A DNA stretch of 47,363 bases from Paenibacillus algorifonticola (GTDB taxonomy: Bacteria; Bacillota; Bacilli; Paenibacillales; Paenibacillaceae), in contig NZ_LAQO01000052.1 of assembly GCF_000971975.1 (NCBI RefSeq), positions 1 to 47,363 on the forward strand. The letters are read 5' to 3'. The notes beneath the pieces were generated by a model, which saw only the letters and a list, made by a program, of their open reading frames with translations, was not told where the DNA came from and ran no database searches. The position numbers and the translations under genes were made by a program. Below, piece after piece: positions 33,255 to 42,403 of the stretch. Position 1 is the first letter of the stretch; every line of letters starts with the position of its first letter.

Positions 33255-33929
33255 ATGGAACATTCTCGTTTGCCTTTTAAAACAGATCCCCAATCCCCAC
33301 TGCCTATTAATGTGCAAATCAAAGAGCAAATTAAATGGTTGATCAGTAAAGACTTTCTGAAAGCGGATGATGCTTTGCCTTCAACGAATGAATTGGCGGA
33401 GCAGCTCTCTATTAATAGAAACACTATTCAGTGGATTTATTCACAGCTCAAAGAAGAAGGGCTGCTGATCATGCAAAAAGGAAGAGGAACTCGAATAGCC
33501 ACTGAAGATCGGATTAAGGAATTCAAGCAGCAAAATCCTTATTTTTCATTCGTGGAGAAGACCGTAAAAGACGCATTTGAACAAGGTTTCAATATAGAAA
33601 ATGTCATGTTGTCAGGATTTGCATATACACAATTATTTGGAGCCAAACACGAGAAAAGAAAACGTTATCTTTTCATTGAATGCAAAACTATGGCATGCCG
33701 CTTTTATTTGGACGAAATCCAGCGTCGTTCTTCCGCAGATATCCAAACCATTGATATCTCATCACCAGACGAAGAACTTTTTCAAGCTATACAAAAAGCT
33801 GATGTGGTAGTGACCGTAAACGAAATGACGGAAGTTGTAAAAAAGAAAGCTGGATCTTCAGAATTAAAAATGATATCGGTAAGCTCTTCCCAAGATGTGA
33901 CTCTGTTATTCGACATGTTGTTGCAATAA
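33255..33929 (+). CDS. GntR-family regulator with CX4C pair (paralog 1)
   Basis: 224 residues. Start ATG 33255 aligns with the paralog at 45733 (both MEHSRL); an in-frame ATG at 33243 is possible. N-terminal GntR winged helix (about 17-80): PLPINVQIKEQIKWLISKD, LPSTNELAEQLSINRNTIQW, QKGRGTRIA. The C-terminal domain (95-224) is not FadR, HutC or MocR type that I can name. Its only cysteines are Cys143 and Cys148 in ECKTMACRFYLDEI. Divergent from the thiol-redox operon. I infer a disulfide-switch repressor or activator of that operon. Confidence 0.85.
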   Translation: MEHSRLPFKTDPQSPLPINVQIKEQIKWLISKDFLKADDALPSTNELAEQLSINRNTIQWIYSQLKEEGLLIMQKGRGTRIATEDRIKEFKQQNPYFSFVEKTVKDAFEQGFNIENVMLSGFAYTQLFGAKHEKRKRYLFIECKTMACRFYLDEIQRRSSADIQTIDISSPDEELFQAIQKADVVVTVNEMTEVVKKKAGSSELKMISVSSSQDVTLLFDMLLQ

Positions 33930-33956
33930 GCGCACACGTATACGATTAGGCTTAGT

Positions 33957-34388
33957 GTATATCCAATATCTAACGGACTTAACACAAAAGAGCGCATGAG
34001 AGCATACGCTGACTTCGTTGTCGAATATAAATTGACGGTGGAATTTCCGAATTTTCAGGATAAGATTTATGTACGAGACGGAGAAGAACTTGCAAGATGG
34101 TGGATTGCACAAACAAACAGACCCGATACTATTTTCTGCGCTAATGATGAGGCGGCAGCCGGATTTATTACTGAAATAAGGAGGGCCAAATTTTCGGTTC
34201 TAGGGGACATTGCGATCATCGGATTTGATAACACCGAGGTGGCGAATTTACTGGATTTTACAACTATTCACTATCCTGTTGATCAGCAGGCAGAGAATGC
34301 ATTTTTAATTCTACAGAACATGCTTCATTCAACTGACAAAACGTTGATTCCTCTGGAATATACTTTGATTGAAAGGCATACAACGTAG
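33957..34388 (+). pseudogene. LacI-family regulator C-terminal fragment
   Basis: From about 33957 the frame reads SVYPISNGLNTKERMRAY, then EELARWWI, RPDTIFCANDEAAAGFI, LGDIAIIGFDNTEVANLL, LDFTTIHYPVDQQAENAF, ending LIERHTT. This is the second half of a LacI/GalR (or AraR-like) sugar-binding domain. The DNA-binding domain and first half are absent, and no ribosome site precedes it, so it is a truncated relic 30 bp after the GntR gene. Confidence 0.75.
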
Positions 34389-34587
34389 GCAATTTGGAGA
34401 ATTTCAAAGAGAATCAATTAGCCACTCGGTCAAGACTGTTCGGCACTCCACATGGTTCAGTTTATTTTGCTTTACGCATCACTCATCTCCGGTATTTACC
34501 TATATTAAGTTGTAAGTACTTCTCATTCCTTTTTCAATAGATAAGAAAAGTCATCTCTTTTCTTTTAGTTGAGCAGTTAGATTTCTG

Positions 34588-34758
34588 TTAGTTAAATTGG
34601 GACAAACCTTTCGGTATTACTCCTTGGAATCGAAAGCACTCGATAGCTGAGACAGGAGACGGATCTTTACCCACTACATTCTCAATAGTCAAACTTGATT
34701 CAAAAGAGACTAAACGACCGTCCCCAGTAGAGTAAGAAGAAACGGTCGCAGCTGAAGT
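34588..34758 (-). pseudogene. Unrecognised decayed reading frame
   Basis: A 56-codon open stretch (minus strand) bounded upstream by in-frame TGA and TAA reads TSAATVSSYSTGDGRLVSFE, then SSLTIENVVGKDPSPVSAIE and so on to FNstop. The residue mix is protein-like, but there is no start codon with ribosome site. I cannot name it. The rest of 34389-34929 holds only a CCTGTC/GACAGG hairpin at 34771-34787. Confidence 0.35.
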
Positions 34759-34929
34759 TCATGTTTATGTCCTGTCTACTTGACAGGAGCAGGACCGCAG
34801 TTAGATCGTCTTATTGTATAACTATCTCAATATCTGACCTATTAATTATTATGCACATCCAGTCAAGATTACCAAATGTCTTTTGATTCATGTGTGGATC
34901 GTTAGTCGCAAGCATGTAGCCACCTGTTA

Positions 34930-36120
34930 TCATTCTGTTGTAGACATTTGTTTTCGAATTGCACCTTCTTTTCTACCATATAAGTAATAATAAAAAACAA
35001 AAGTTGATAAAACAATTAATCCAAGTACTGCATACAAACCATTATATCCTGTATATGGAATTATCGCACCAATAACAGATGGCCCAAATCCGTTCCCTAA
35101 ATCTATGAATATAAAGAAAGTGGCAGTTGCTAAACCAATTCGGTGAGGTTCGGCTAGACTGATAGATACAGCTTGAGATATAGAAGAAATATTACCAAAA
35201 CCTAGAGCGACCAATGCTGCTGCCAATAACAAAGTAACGCCACTAGTAACCGAGCTTAAAAGGAGCAAACCTGCCCCGAAAATAACAAAAGCTGGATACA
35301 TGATTATGTTTGCTCCTTTTTTGTCCACTATCCGGCCTGTAAATGGCCTCGATATTAGGACAAAAACTGTATACACCATAAAGAAAAAGCTTGCTGCTTT
35401 TACTAATTTTAATTCCAAAGCATAGACGTTTAAATACGAAATTATACCAGAGAAACAAAAACTCATCAAAAATGCGATAATTGCAATTGGTAACACTTTC
35501 AGTTCTATAAAGTCAGAAAGTTTTAGTCCCTTTCCTTTTTTTGTTTCAGTGTTCTTAGCTACAGGAATATTCATGAAAATTGCAATTATAAAATTAATAA
35601 TTCCGAGCAAGAGACAGAAATAAAATATCATATTAAAATTTGCATTCTGACTCATATACATTCCAATAAATGGACCTATACCGGTAGCCAAAGCGGTACT
35701 AATTGCAAAATAACTAATTCCTTCACCTTTTCGAGATGCAGGAAGCGTGAGTATTACAACTGTACCTACAACAGTTTGTGCCATCCCGACTGTGATCCCA
35801 TTTACAAATCGACTTAAAATGAGAAAAGAAATATTGTAATGAATGAAGTAAAGTAATGTTGTTAAAATAAAAAAAAGCAATCCAGTAATCAAGATTTTTT
35901 TTGATTTTACAAGTCGTCCTGTTAATAACCGACCTATTAATGATCCGATAATGAAAACACCTGCAATAATACCTGCTTGGCTGGAGGTTGCATTAAATTC
36001 ATTAATGGCATAAAGGGTAATTGTCGCGTTTAATAAAAAGAAAATTAATGTTATAAAGAAATTAACGGCTGAAAGAAAAATAAACTCTTTCGTCCATAGT
36101 TTAGGATTTAACTGGTTCAT
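34930..36120 (-). CDS. MFS transporter
   Basis: 396 residues from ATG 36120 (AAGGAGAATAATC before it; the longer frame has no site). Twelve hydrophobic segments, motif A GRLLTGRLVKSKKILITG after TM2 and a second-half GRIVDKKGANIIMYP. It is of the drug/metabolite exporter type, close in style to YwoG-like proteins. Substrate unknown. Divergent from an Lrp/AsnC regulator, so export of an amino acid or related compound is a fair guess. Confidence 0.85.
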   Translation of the reverse strand: MNQLNPKLWTKEFIFLSAVNFFITLIFFLLNATITLYAINEFNATSSQAGIIAGVFIIGSLIGRLLTGRLVKSKKILITGLLFFILTTLLYFIHYNISFLILSRFVNGITVGMAQTVVGTVVILTLPASRKGEGISYFAISTALATGIGPFIGMYMSQNANFNMIFYFCLLLGIINFIIAIFMNIPVAKNTETKKGKGLKLSDFIELKVLPIAIIAFLMSFCFSGIISYLNVYALELKLVKAASFFFMVYTVFVLISRPFTGRIVDKKGANIIMYPAFVIFGAGLLLLSSVTSGVTLLLAAALVALGFGNISSISQAVSISLAEPHRIGLATATFFIFIDLGNGFGPSVIGAIIPYTGYNGLYAVLGLIVLSTFVFYYYLYGRKEGAIRKQMSTTE

Positions 36121-36326
36121 GATTATTCTCCTTGTATATTTAGTTGAGTATTTAACCGACTTGATATGCATCATCAATATTTTTCATCATTCTAAAGAAG
36201 CTTTTATAAATTCACATATTTGCGCGTGGTTTATTGTTCAAAATCAGACTATACTTGTTGTGTTGGGGATAAAATAAAATCAAGCAAAGATATCTGATAA
36301 TTACTTGATTAAAGAAAGGAATAAAA

Positions 36327-36746
36327 ATGTTAGATAATACTGATCGTCGAATATTAGATGAATTATCCAATAACAGTCGAGTTACTATGAAAGAACTTGG
36401 CACAAAAATTCATATGACTGGACAAGCTACTGCGTCCAGAGTAGCAAAATTAGAAGACAATGGAGTTATTGAGGGATATACCATTAAAGTGAATCAAGCT
36501 AAATTAAGCTGCTATATACACGCTTTTATTACAATATTCACAAAAGAAACAAACCATCAATTTTATCTCTCTTTTATAAAGACACAAATGAACTATATAA
36601 TAAATAACTATAGGATTAGTGGAGAGGGATGTTATATTTTGGAGTGCAGGTTTCCATCGAATGATTATCTAAATGATTTTCTAGTCGACTTAAATAAACA
36701 TGCCAATTACAAACTTTCAACTGTTATTAATAAACTGGATATTTGA
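36327..36746 (+). CDS. Lrp/AsnC-family transcriptional regulator (paralog 2)
   Basis: 139 residues. Helix-turn-helix: MLDNTDRRILDELSNNSRVT, then MKELGTKIHMTGQATASRVA. RAM domain with YRISGEGCYILECRF (about 103-117). Shares HMTGQA and SGEGCY with the Lrp protein at 22616-23056. ATG preceded by GAAAGGA. Divergent from the MFS transporter, its likely target. Confidence 0.87.
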   Translation: MLDNTDRRILDELSNNSRVTMKELGTKIHMTGQATASRVAKLEDNGVIEGYTIKVNQAKLSCYIHAFITIFTKETNHQFYLSFIKTQMNYIINNYRISGEGCYILECRFPSNDYLNDFLVDLNKHANYKLSTVINKLDI

Positions 36747-37140
36747 AAGTGTGCTTACTAATAGAAATTTTAGATTTTATCAACTTATAAGTTTACTCTC
36801 CTAACTACATTTTATAATAATGATGAAAATGTATTAACTTCTCTGTTCTATAAAATGCCCAATGATACACTACTTCATATGAAAAAATGTATTTGTTTTT
36901 CTATACTCCCCTTGTGTTTTATATAAATAGAATGCCCTCACAAATTTCGTTAGAGGCTTCAGTGAGTTTGAAAGAATCTGTAGCGTTACTATTTTTTTAT
37001 GTAATTATTCTAGCACTTACATCGGATAAAAATCTCTTCATTAATATCGATTTTCATACTTTCTGCTTGATTTATGAAAGTTTATAATTGGATTTCAGTA
37101 GTTCACATCGCTTTCGATGGAAGTTAAAAATTTGCCGCAT
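36747..37140. other. Gene-free AT-rich stretch
   Basis: A 66-codon plus-strand frame (36887-37087) is hydrophobic by AT-richness and has no ribosome site. Nothing else recognised. The HxlR promoter should lie at its right end. Confidence 0.4.
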
Positions 37141-37186
37141 AAGTAAGGACAGTCGCGACATACAGTATCCTCTAAGGAGTGGTAAT

Positions 37187-37585
37187 ATGAAAAATGAAAT
37201 TGAAGCATTCGAAGGCCAATGTCCGGTCGAAGCAAGCGTTAATCTTATTGGAGGGAAGTGGAAAATACTGGTTCTCTATCATTTAATCTCACATAAAGTC
37301 AAACGCTTTAATGAGCTTCAAAGAGCACTACCGAATATTACTCACCGAACATTGACCCGCCAGTTGCGCGAGCTTGAAGAAGACAATTTAATTAGCCGCA
37401 GAGTGTATCCCGAAGTCCCACCAAAAGTCGAATATATGTTGACAGAGTTGGGTGAGAGTCTAGTACCCATTTTGATCGAATTGCAGAACTGGGGAACTGA
37501 CTATTTAAGAAAAACGGTGAATCAAACTGAAAAGCCAGCGGAGAATAAAGAAAGTTTTCTGAGCTCGGTGGAATTAACACAGTAA
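37187..37585 (+). CDS. HxlR-family transcriptional regulator (paralog 2)
   Basis: 132 residues from ATG 37187 (AAGGAG 8 nt upstream). Motifs: CPVEASVNLIGGKWKILVLY, VKRFNELQRAL, THRTLTRQLRELEEDNLISR and PPKVEYMLTELG. A single N-terminal Cys (Cys11 in GQCPVEAS) matches the redox-active position of YodB-type sensors. A C-terminal extension of about 20 residues is not conserved. Very like the HxlR at 10947-11279 in the core. Convergent with the luciferase-like gene; target unknown. Confidence 0.88.
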   Translation: MKNEIEAFEGQCPVEASVNLIGGKWKILVLYHLISHKVKRFNELQRALPNITHRTLTRQLRELEEDNLISRRVYPEVPPKVEYMLTELGESLVPILIELQNWGTDYLRKTVNQTEKPAENKESFLSSVELTQ

Positions 37586-37683
37586 TATATTGGGGATTAA
37601 AGCGTTATCAGTTAATTTATACAATAACCTTCAGTTTAAACACTTGAACAGCTTTCAGTGATTAGATATTAAGTTACATGATG

Positions 37684-37730
37684 ATTCCAGGAAGAAGCAG
37701 GTCTTAATGAATCCTGCTTCTTCCTGGAAT
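37684..37730. terminator. Bidirectional terminator between HxlR and luciferase-like genes
   Basis: Perfect 18-bp stem ATTCCAGGAAGAAGCAGG and complement with an 11-nt loop, then TATTGTTATT. Placed between convergent genes. Confidence 0.8.
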
Positions 37731-37755
37731 TATTGTTATTTCACAGATGACTGAA

Positions 37756-38778
37756 TTAACTTTCTTCATGTAGCTTCTGATCAAATAACTCATCCACAAC
37801 GCGTTTTAAAATTTCATAAGAATGAATTTCCTTTTTGGATTCGTAAATATTTGATATTACAATGATTTCATCTACCTGATAAGTCTGCTGAAATTCAATT
37901 AAATCACGCCGAAGAGTGTCTGCATCACCTAGGAGTGTATACCCTAGTCGATGATAGATAATTTCCAGCTCAGCTTGAGATAAAGATTGAAGGAAGTTTT
38001 CAGTCGGCGGAACAAGCTGGCTTAAATTATTTGTATAAATATCGATACATACTTGCAAATGACTCGCAGAAATTAGTGTCGCCTCTTCCATTGAATCAGC
38101 TGCGATCACACAAATACAAGCCATCACATATGGTTCCTGCAGATGATCAGACGGTTGGAAGTTTTCTCGGTAAATAGCCAGCGCCTCGCTCATTTCGTGA
38201 GGTGAGAATTGTGCACCAAATACATAAGGTAAACCAAGATTTGCAGCGATTTTAGCTGAACCTGTCGAGGAGCCTAATACAAAAATTGGCACATTCGTTC
38301 CCATACCTGGATAAGCACGAACCTCCCCTTGAACGCTCTCATTTCCTACATATCGCAAGATTTCTTTTACTTCTCGTTCAAAGAAAAATACGCCATGATG
38401 GTTTGACCGTCGAATCACCTCAGCAGTCTTTTGATCCGTGCCAGGTGCACGCCCTAATGCTAAATCTACTCGATTTGGGTGCAGCGTTTCAAGTGTTCCG
38501 AACTGCTCAGCTACAACTAGAGGTGAATGGTTGGGTAACATAATACCACCTGAACCTACACGAATATCCTCAGTGTTTGATAATATGTGTTGTACAATTG
38601 AAACGACGGCTGCACTTGCGTAAGCATCGTGATTATGGTGTTCTGCAAACCAAATCCGTTTATAACCCATTTTATCTACAGCTTTAGCTAAAGATACTGC
38701 GGAATCAATCCCTTCTTTCATTGTTTCTCCTTGTCTTAATGGAGCAACTGATAAAACAGATATATCAAATTTTTTCAT
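37756..38778 (-). CDS. LLM-class flavin-dependent oxidoreductase (luciferase-like)
   Basis: 340 residues, ATG with GAGGTG 6 nt upstream. The bacterial-luciferase-like TIM barrel is recognised by FDISVLSVAPLRQGETMKEG, KRIWFAEHHNHDAYAS (about 40-56), GSGGIMLPNHSPLVVAEQF and LGRAPGTDQKT. It matches the MsnO8/YhbW subgroup of group 1 LLM proteins. Uses reduced flavin for monooxygenation or reduction; substrate unknown. Confidence 0.88.
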   Translation of the reverse strand: MKKFDISVLSVAPLRQGETMKEGIDSAVSLAKAVDKMGYKRIWFAEHHNHDAYASAAVVSIVQHILSNTEDIRVGSGGIMLPNHSPLVVAEQFGTLETLHPNRVDLALGRAPGTDQKTAEVIRRSNHHGVFFFEREVKEILRYVGNESVQGEVRAYPGMGTNVPIFVLGSSTGSAKIAANLGLPYVFGAQFSPHEMSEALAIYRENFQPSDHLQEPYVMACICVIAADSMEEATLISASHLQVCIDIYTNNLSQLVPPTENFLQSLSQAELEIIYHRLGYTLLGDADTLRRDLIEFQQTYQVDEIIVISNIYESKKEIHSYEILKRVVDELFDQKLHEES

Positions 38779-39167
38779 GATTACACCTCAAAAAATCTAG
38801 TTTTATACAAACTTAGAAAAAGATAATATTTCAGATTGAATGTATAATCTCTCTCGATTGTATGCCAAATAAATGTATACTTTCTCAATCAATTGTTACA
38901 TAGAGAAAATAAAGTAATTTCGCGCTTTTACTTTATAGTTGAAAGTTTTATATAAAAATAGAATTTGCATAGTGAACGAAATACACTGACTTACGGTCAA
39001 ACTTACTGCATTACGAACTATACTTCTAAATGTCCTTTTACTAAAATACTTACTACTTTCTTAAATAAACTAAAACATCGAAAACACTTGAATTAATTTA
39101 TGTATTAGTCTGAATTGAGTATGTACACTATAAAAGAATCATTTAGAAAAGGAGCTACAACAAAAAA
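38779..39167. other. AT-rich divergent promoter region, no gene
   Basis: Lies between the divergent LLM and MBL genes. I see no open frame, hairpin or clear operator. TATAAAA at 39129-39135 is a possible -10 for the MBL gene. Confidence 0.4.
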
Positions 39168-39926
39168 ATGAAGATACAACAGATTCGAAATGCAACAATC
39201 GTGATTGAATATGCTGGATATAAATTTTTAGTTGATCCATTCTTAGCAGAAAAAGGAACATATCCTCCATTTTCTTATTCAATAAGAGAAGATCGCAATC
39301 CATTGGTAGATCTTCCTGTATCTATTGAAAGCCTGTTGAGTAATCTAGACGCGGTTATCCTTACTCACCTTCATTTAGACCACTACGATGATGTAGCTAA
39401 GAAAATCATACCTAAAGACATTAAAATGTTCGTTCAAAATCAAGAAGATGCTGATATTGTTCAAAAAGATAGTTTTACTAATGTCGAGGTACTTCAGGAA
39501 GACACGGCATTCAATGGTATCCAGTTGGTTAAGACTACAGGCGAACATGGAAGAGGAGAACTCTTGAAAATGACTGGATTAGTTTGCGGAGTTGTTTTTA
39601 AGCATTCCAGTGAGAAAACCTTGTACGTAGCTGGCGATACAGTATGGTATGAAGCTATTCATGAAGTAATAACTACGTACAAACCGGATGTCATTGTTGT
39701 TAACGGCGGGGACAATCAAATCCTTCAAATGGGCTCGCTGGTTATGGAGAAAGATGATATTTATGAAGTCTACAAAGTGGCCCCTAACGTTAAAATTATT
39801 TCTGTGCATATGGAAGCTGTAAACCACTGGGGACTGTCCAGAGAAGAATTGAAAAATTTTGTAGATGAAAAAGGTATTTCAGATAACGTGTTTGTACCTG
39901 AAGACGGAGACTCGTACACCATTTAA
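39168..39926 (+). CDS. MBL-fold metallo-hydrolase
   Basis: 252 residues. The metallo-beta-lactamase metal motif is HLHLDHYDD (His67, His69, Asp71, His72), with later ligands in TTGEHGRGE (about His127), AGDTVWYE (Asp) and ISVHMEAVNHWG. It resembles YtkL/UlaG-like hydrolases of the COG2220 type that start MKIxxIRNAT. Substrate unknown. GGAG lies about 13 nt before ATG, a rather long spacing. Confidence 0.87.
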   Translation: MKIQQIRNATIVIEYAGYKFLVDPFLAEKGTYPPFSYSIREDRNPLVDLPVSIESLLSNLDAVILTHLHLDHYDDVAKKIIPKDIKMFVQNQEDADIVQKDSFTNVEVLQEDTAFNGIQLVKTTGEHGRGELLKMTGLVCGVVFKHSSEKTLYVAGDTVWYEAIHEVITTYKPDVIVVNGGDNQILQMGSLVMEKDDIYEVYKVAPNVKIISVHMEAVNHWGLSREELKNFVDEKGISDNVFVPEDGDSYTI

Positions 39927-40132
39927 AAGGTTCGGTAGCTATGGAAAAGCTCGTTCGGCGATCTGCGCCACACAAGGGTACCTTGACTCCACTTGGGCTC
40001 ACCAAGCAGCTTAAGCCCGTTGTCGGTTGCCGAAATGTAAGCAAGAAAGATATGATATTGAATGGAGAAACCCTCCTCTGTCAGCCTGTTGATGAACTGC
40101 CATTGGCTCAGAGATACTTTTTAAACTAATGC
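39927..40132. other. Gap with doubtful short frames
   Basis: A 62-codon plus-strand frame (39941-40129) overlaps an equally long minus-strand frame, and neither has a good ribosome site or a recognisable product. Base composition is slightly more GC-rich than around it, so a relic is possible. Confidence 0.3.
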
Positions 40133-40179
40133 GATCACAAATAAAATCCGGCTATCGAAGCCGGATTTTATTTGTGATC
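40133..40179. terminator. Perfect bidirectional terminator next to ptsI
   Basis: A 21-bp perfect stem from GATCACAAATAAAATCC to the mirrored arm, 5-nt loop, with natural T-rich arms. Ends transcription from the left and, 150 bp after its stop, the pts operon from the right. Confidence 0.8.
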
Positions 40180-40329
40180 TTCCTATACCATTTGATCATA
40201 CAGTGAAAGGATGTGCAGGATCTATTTCAGGTTTTACTGAGTAGACTCCTTCCTACCCCTTTACTTAGGATCAGTGCATGAATTTTTGAATATAGTGGTT
40301 CTTCTATTTCATAGTATTCGAAACACACA

Positions 40330-42054
40330 CTATAACCACAAATATATCAAACCACCCTGAACCAATTCGACCACTTCTTCAGCAGTTTGCAATTCTAATG
40401 CTTGAGCAGCAACTTGTTGCATTTTGGCGCGGGACAGCTTCGTAATTTGGCTGCGAGCTGGCAAAATAGATGTCGCGCTCATGCTAAATTCATCCAGTCC
40501 GAGACCAATTAACAATGGAATTGCTGTTTCGTCACCAGCCATCTCTCCACACATTCCTACCCAGCGTCCTTCACGATGTGCTGCGTCGATAACCATTTTT
40601 ATTAAACGCAAAATGGCTGGGTTGTACGGTTGATACAAATAGGACACATTCTCGTTCATGCGATCAGCTGCCATCGTGTATTGAATCAAATCATTGGTGC
40701 CAATACTAAAGAAGTCCACTTCTTTGGCAAATTGATCCGCCATAACCGCCGTCGAAGGAATTTCCACCATTATACCGAGTTGAATGCTATCGGATACCGT
40801 AACACCTTCAGTAATCAGCTTATCCTTTTCCTCAAGTAAAATGGCTTTCGCTTCACGGAATTCTCCGAGTGTCGCAATCATCGGAAACATGATGCGTAAA
40901 TTGCCATAAATACTTGCACGGAGTAAAGCACGGAGCTGAGTACGAAAAATATCTTTACGATCCAGACACAAACGAATGGCACGGAAACCTAGAAACGGGT
41001 TCATTTCCTTCGGCAAAGAAAGATACGGCAGTTCCTTATCTCCGCCGATATCAAGGGTACGGACAACTACAGGCTTGCCTTCCATTTTTTCGAGCACTGT
41101 TTTGTAAGCGTTATACTGAATATCTTCGGAAGGCAGCTTATCTCTTCCCATATACAGAAATTCGGTACGGTAAAGACCTACGCCTTCTCCGCCATTTTCC
41201 AATACACCGGTAATATCATTAGGTGTTCCAATATTAGCAGCCAACTCCACGTGAACTCCATCCATCGTTATGGTAGGCTGGTCACGCAGTTTTCTCCATT
41301 CAGCACGCTGTACATCGTATTGCTTCTGTTTAGAACGGTACTCAGCTACAACTTCATCCGATGGATTAACCACTACATGTCCATTCAAACCGTCTACAAT
41401 GATGAGATCTCCATGTTTGGCCTGAATAAGAATATTCTTGGTTCCCACAACGGCGGGAATTTCAAGGGAACGAGCCATGATTGCAGAGTGAGATGTACGT
41501 CCGCCAATATTAGTGGCAAAACCTTTAACGTAATTGCGATTCAATTGAGCAGTATCGGAAGGTGTTAAATCTTCCGCTAGCACAATTACTTCCTCACTTA
41601 TATCAGAAGGATTCGTGGATTCAATACCAAGCAGGTGGTTTAGCACACGTTTGGTCACATCGCGCATATCCGCTGCACGTTCCTGTAGATAGGCACTTTT
41701 CATATTTTCAAACATTTCGATAAACTGGGAAGCCGTCTCGTTCAATGCAAATTCCGCATTTACCAGTTCCGATTCGATTTTTATTTTTACTGGATTAATC
41801 AATTCCGGATCATTTAGAATAAGCAAATGCGAAGCAAAAATCTCTGCTTTTTTCTCACCCAGCTCTTGCAAAGTATGCTCTTTAATTGCCTCAAGCTCAG
41901 CCTTGGATTTCCCAAGAGCAGTGTCGAATTTAGCGATCTCTGTTATGACATCATTAATTTGACGTTTTTCTACAGAGTAATCGGGATGCTCCAAAATAAA
42001 CGCCTTGGCGATGGCAATGCCTGCTGAAGCAGCGATGCCTGAGACCTTAATCAT
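40330..42054 (-). CDS. ptsI: PTS enzyme I (phosphoenolpyruvate-protein phosphotransferase)
   Basis: 574 residues from ATG 42054 (MIKVSGIAASAG); it overlaps ptsH by 8 bp, the usual coupling. Phospho-His is in GGRTSHSAIMARSLEIPAVVG (about His192). PEP-binding domain signatures: GVGLYRTEFLYMGRDKLP, DFFSIGTNDLIQYTMAADR and MCGEMAGDETA. EI takes phosphate from PEP and passes it to HPr. Full length and intact. Confidence 0.96.
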   Translation of the reverse strand: MIKVSGIAASAGIAIAKAFILEHPDYSVEKRQINDVITEIAKFDTALGKSKAELEAIKEHTLQELGEKKAEIFASHLLILNDPELINPVKIKIESELVNAEFALNETASQFIEMFENMKSAYLQERAADMRDVTKRVLNHLLGIESTNPSDISEEVIVLAEDLTPSDTAQLNRNYVKGFATNIGGRTSHSAIMARSLEIPAVVGTKNILIQAKHGDLIIVDGLNGHVVVNPSDEVVAEYRSKQKQYDVQRAEWRKLRDQPTITMDGVHVELAANIGTPNDITGVLENGGEGVGLYRTEFLYMGRDKLPSEDIQYNAYKTVLEKMEGKPVVVRTLDIGGDKELPYLSLPKEMNPFLGFRAIRLCLDRKDIFRTQLRALLRASIYGNLRIMFPMIATLGEFREAKAILLEEKDKLITEGVTVSDSIQLGIMVEIPSTAVMADQFAKEVDFFSIGTNDLIQYTMAADRMNENVSYLYQPYNPAILRLIKMVIDAAHREGRWVGMCGEMAGDETAIPLLIGLGLDEFSMSATSILPARSQITKLSRAKMQQVAAQALELQTAEEVVELVQGGLIYLWL

Positions 42055-42322
42055 GGACCTCGCCCAGCCCTTCATTTACCATCACATCAGTTAGTGCTTG
42101 TAGTGCTTCTGCTGCGCCTTCACCTTCAACTATGATACTAATAATATCGCCTTGAGCCAAACCTAAAGATAAGACACCAAGGATTGATTTAAGAGTCACT
42201 TTTTTTCCATTTGCTTCAGCAAATGATTCTGCCCCTATGAACTTGCTCGCTGTATTTACCAATGCTGTCGCCGGACGTGCGTGAATACCATCTTCGTCTG
42301 TAATTTTGAAATTTTGTTGCAT
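42047..42322 (-). CDS. ptsH: Phosphocarrier protein HPr
   Basis: 91 residues from ATG 42322 (MQQNFKITDEDG). Active His in GIHARPATALVN and the regulatory Ser in VTLKSILGVLSLG, the Gram-positive HprK site that makes P-Ser-HPr for CcpA-dependent catabolite control. Gene order EIIBA-ptsH-ptsI in one operon. Confidence 0.96.
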   Translation of the reverse strand: MQQNFKITDEDGIHARPATALVNTASKFIGAESFAEANGKKVTLKSILGVLSLGLAQGDIISIIVEGEGAAEALQALTDVMVNEGLGEVHD

Positions 42323-42403
42323 TGTAATCATCTCGCTCTCATTTATTTTGATTAATGCTTTGTATACATTTACTACACCTGTTTGCCATCATTATAATAT
42401 TCC

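Noticed and set aside
34389..34929. Possible riboswitch between the LacI relic and MFS gene
   Set aside because: Hairpins are short, no known riboswitch consensus fits, and the minus strand reads better as a decayed protein frame.
36887..37087. 66-codon hydrophobic frame
   Set aside because: Composition is explained by AT-rich DNA and there is no ribosome site.
39941..40129. 62-codon plus-strand frame after the MBL gene
   Set aside because: Overlaps an equal frame on the other strand and has no good ribosome site or known product.
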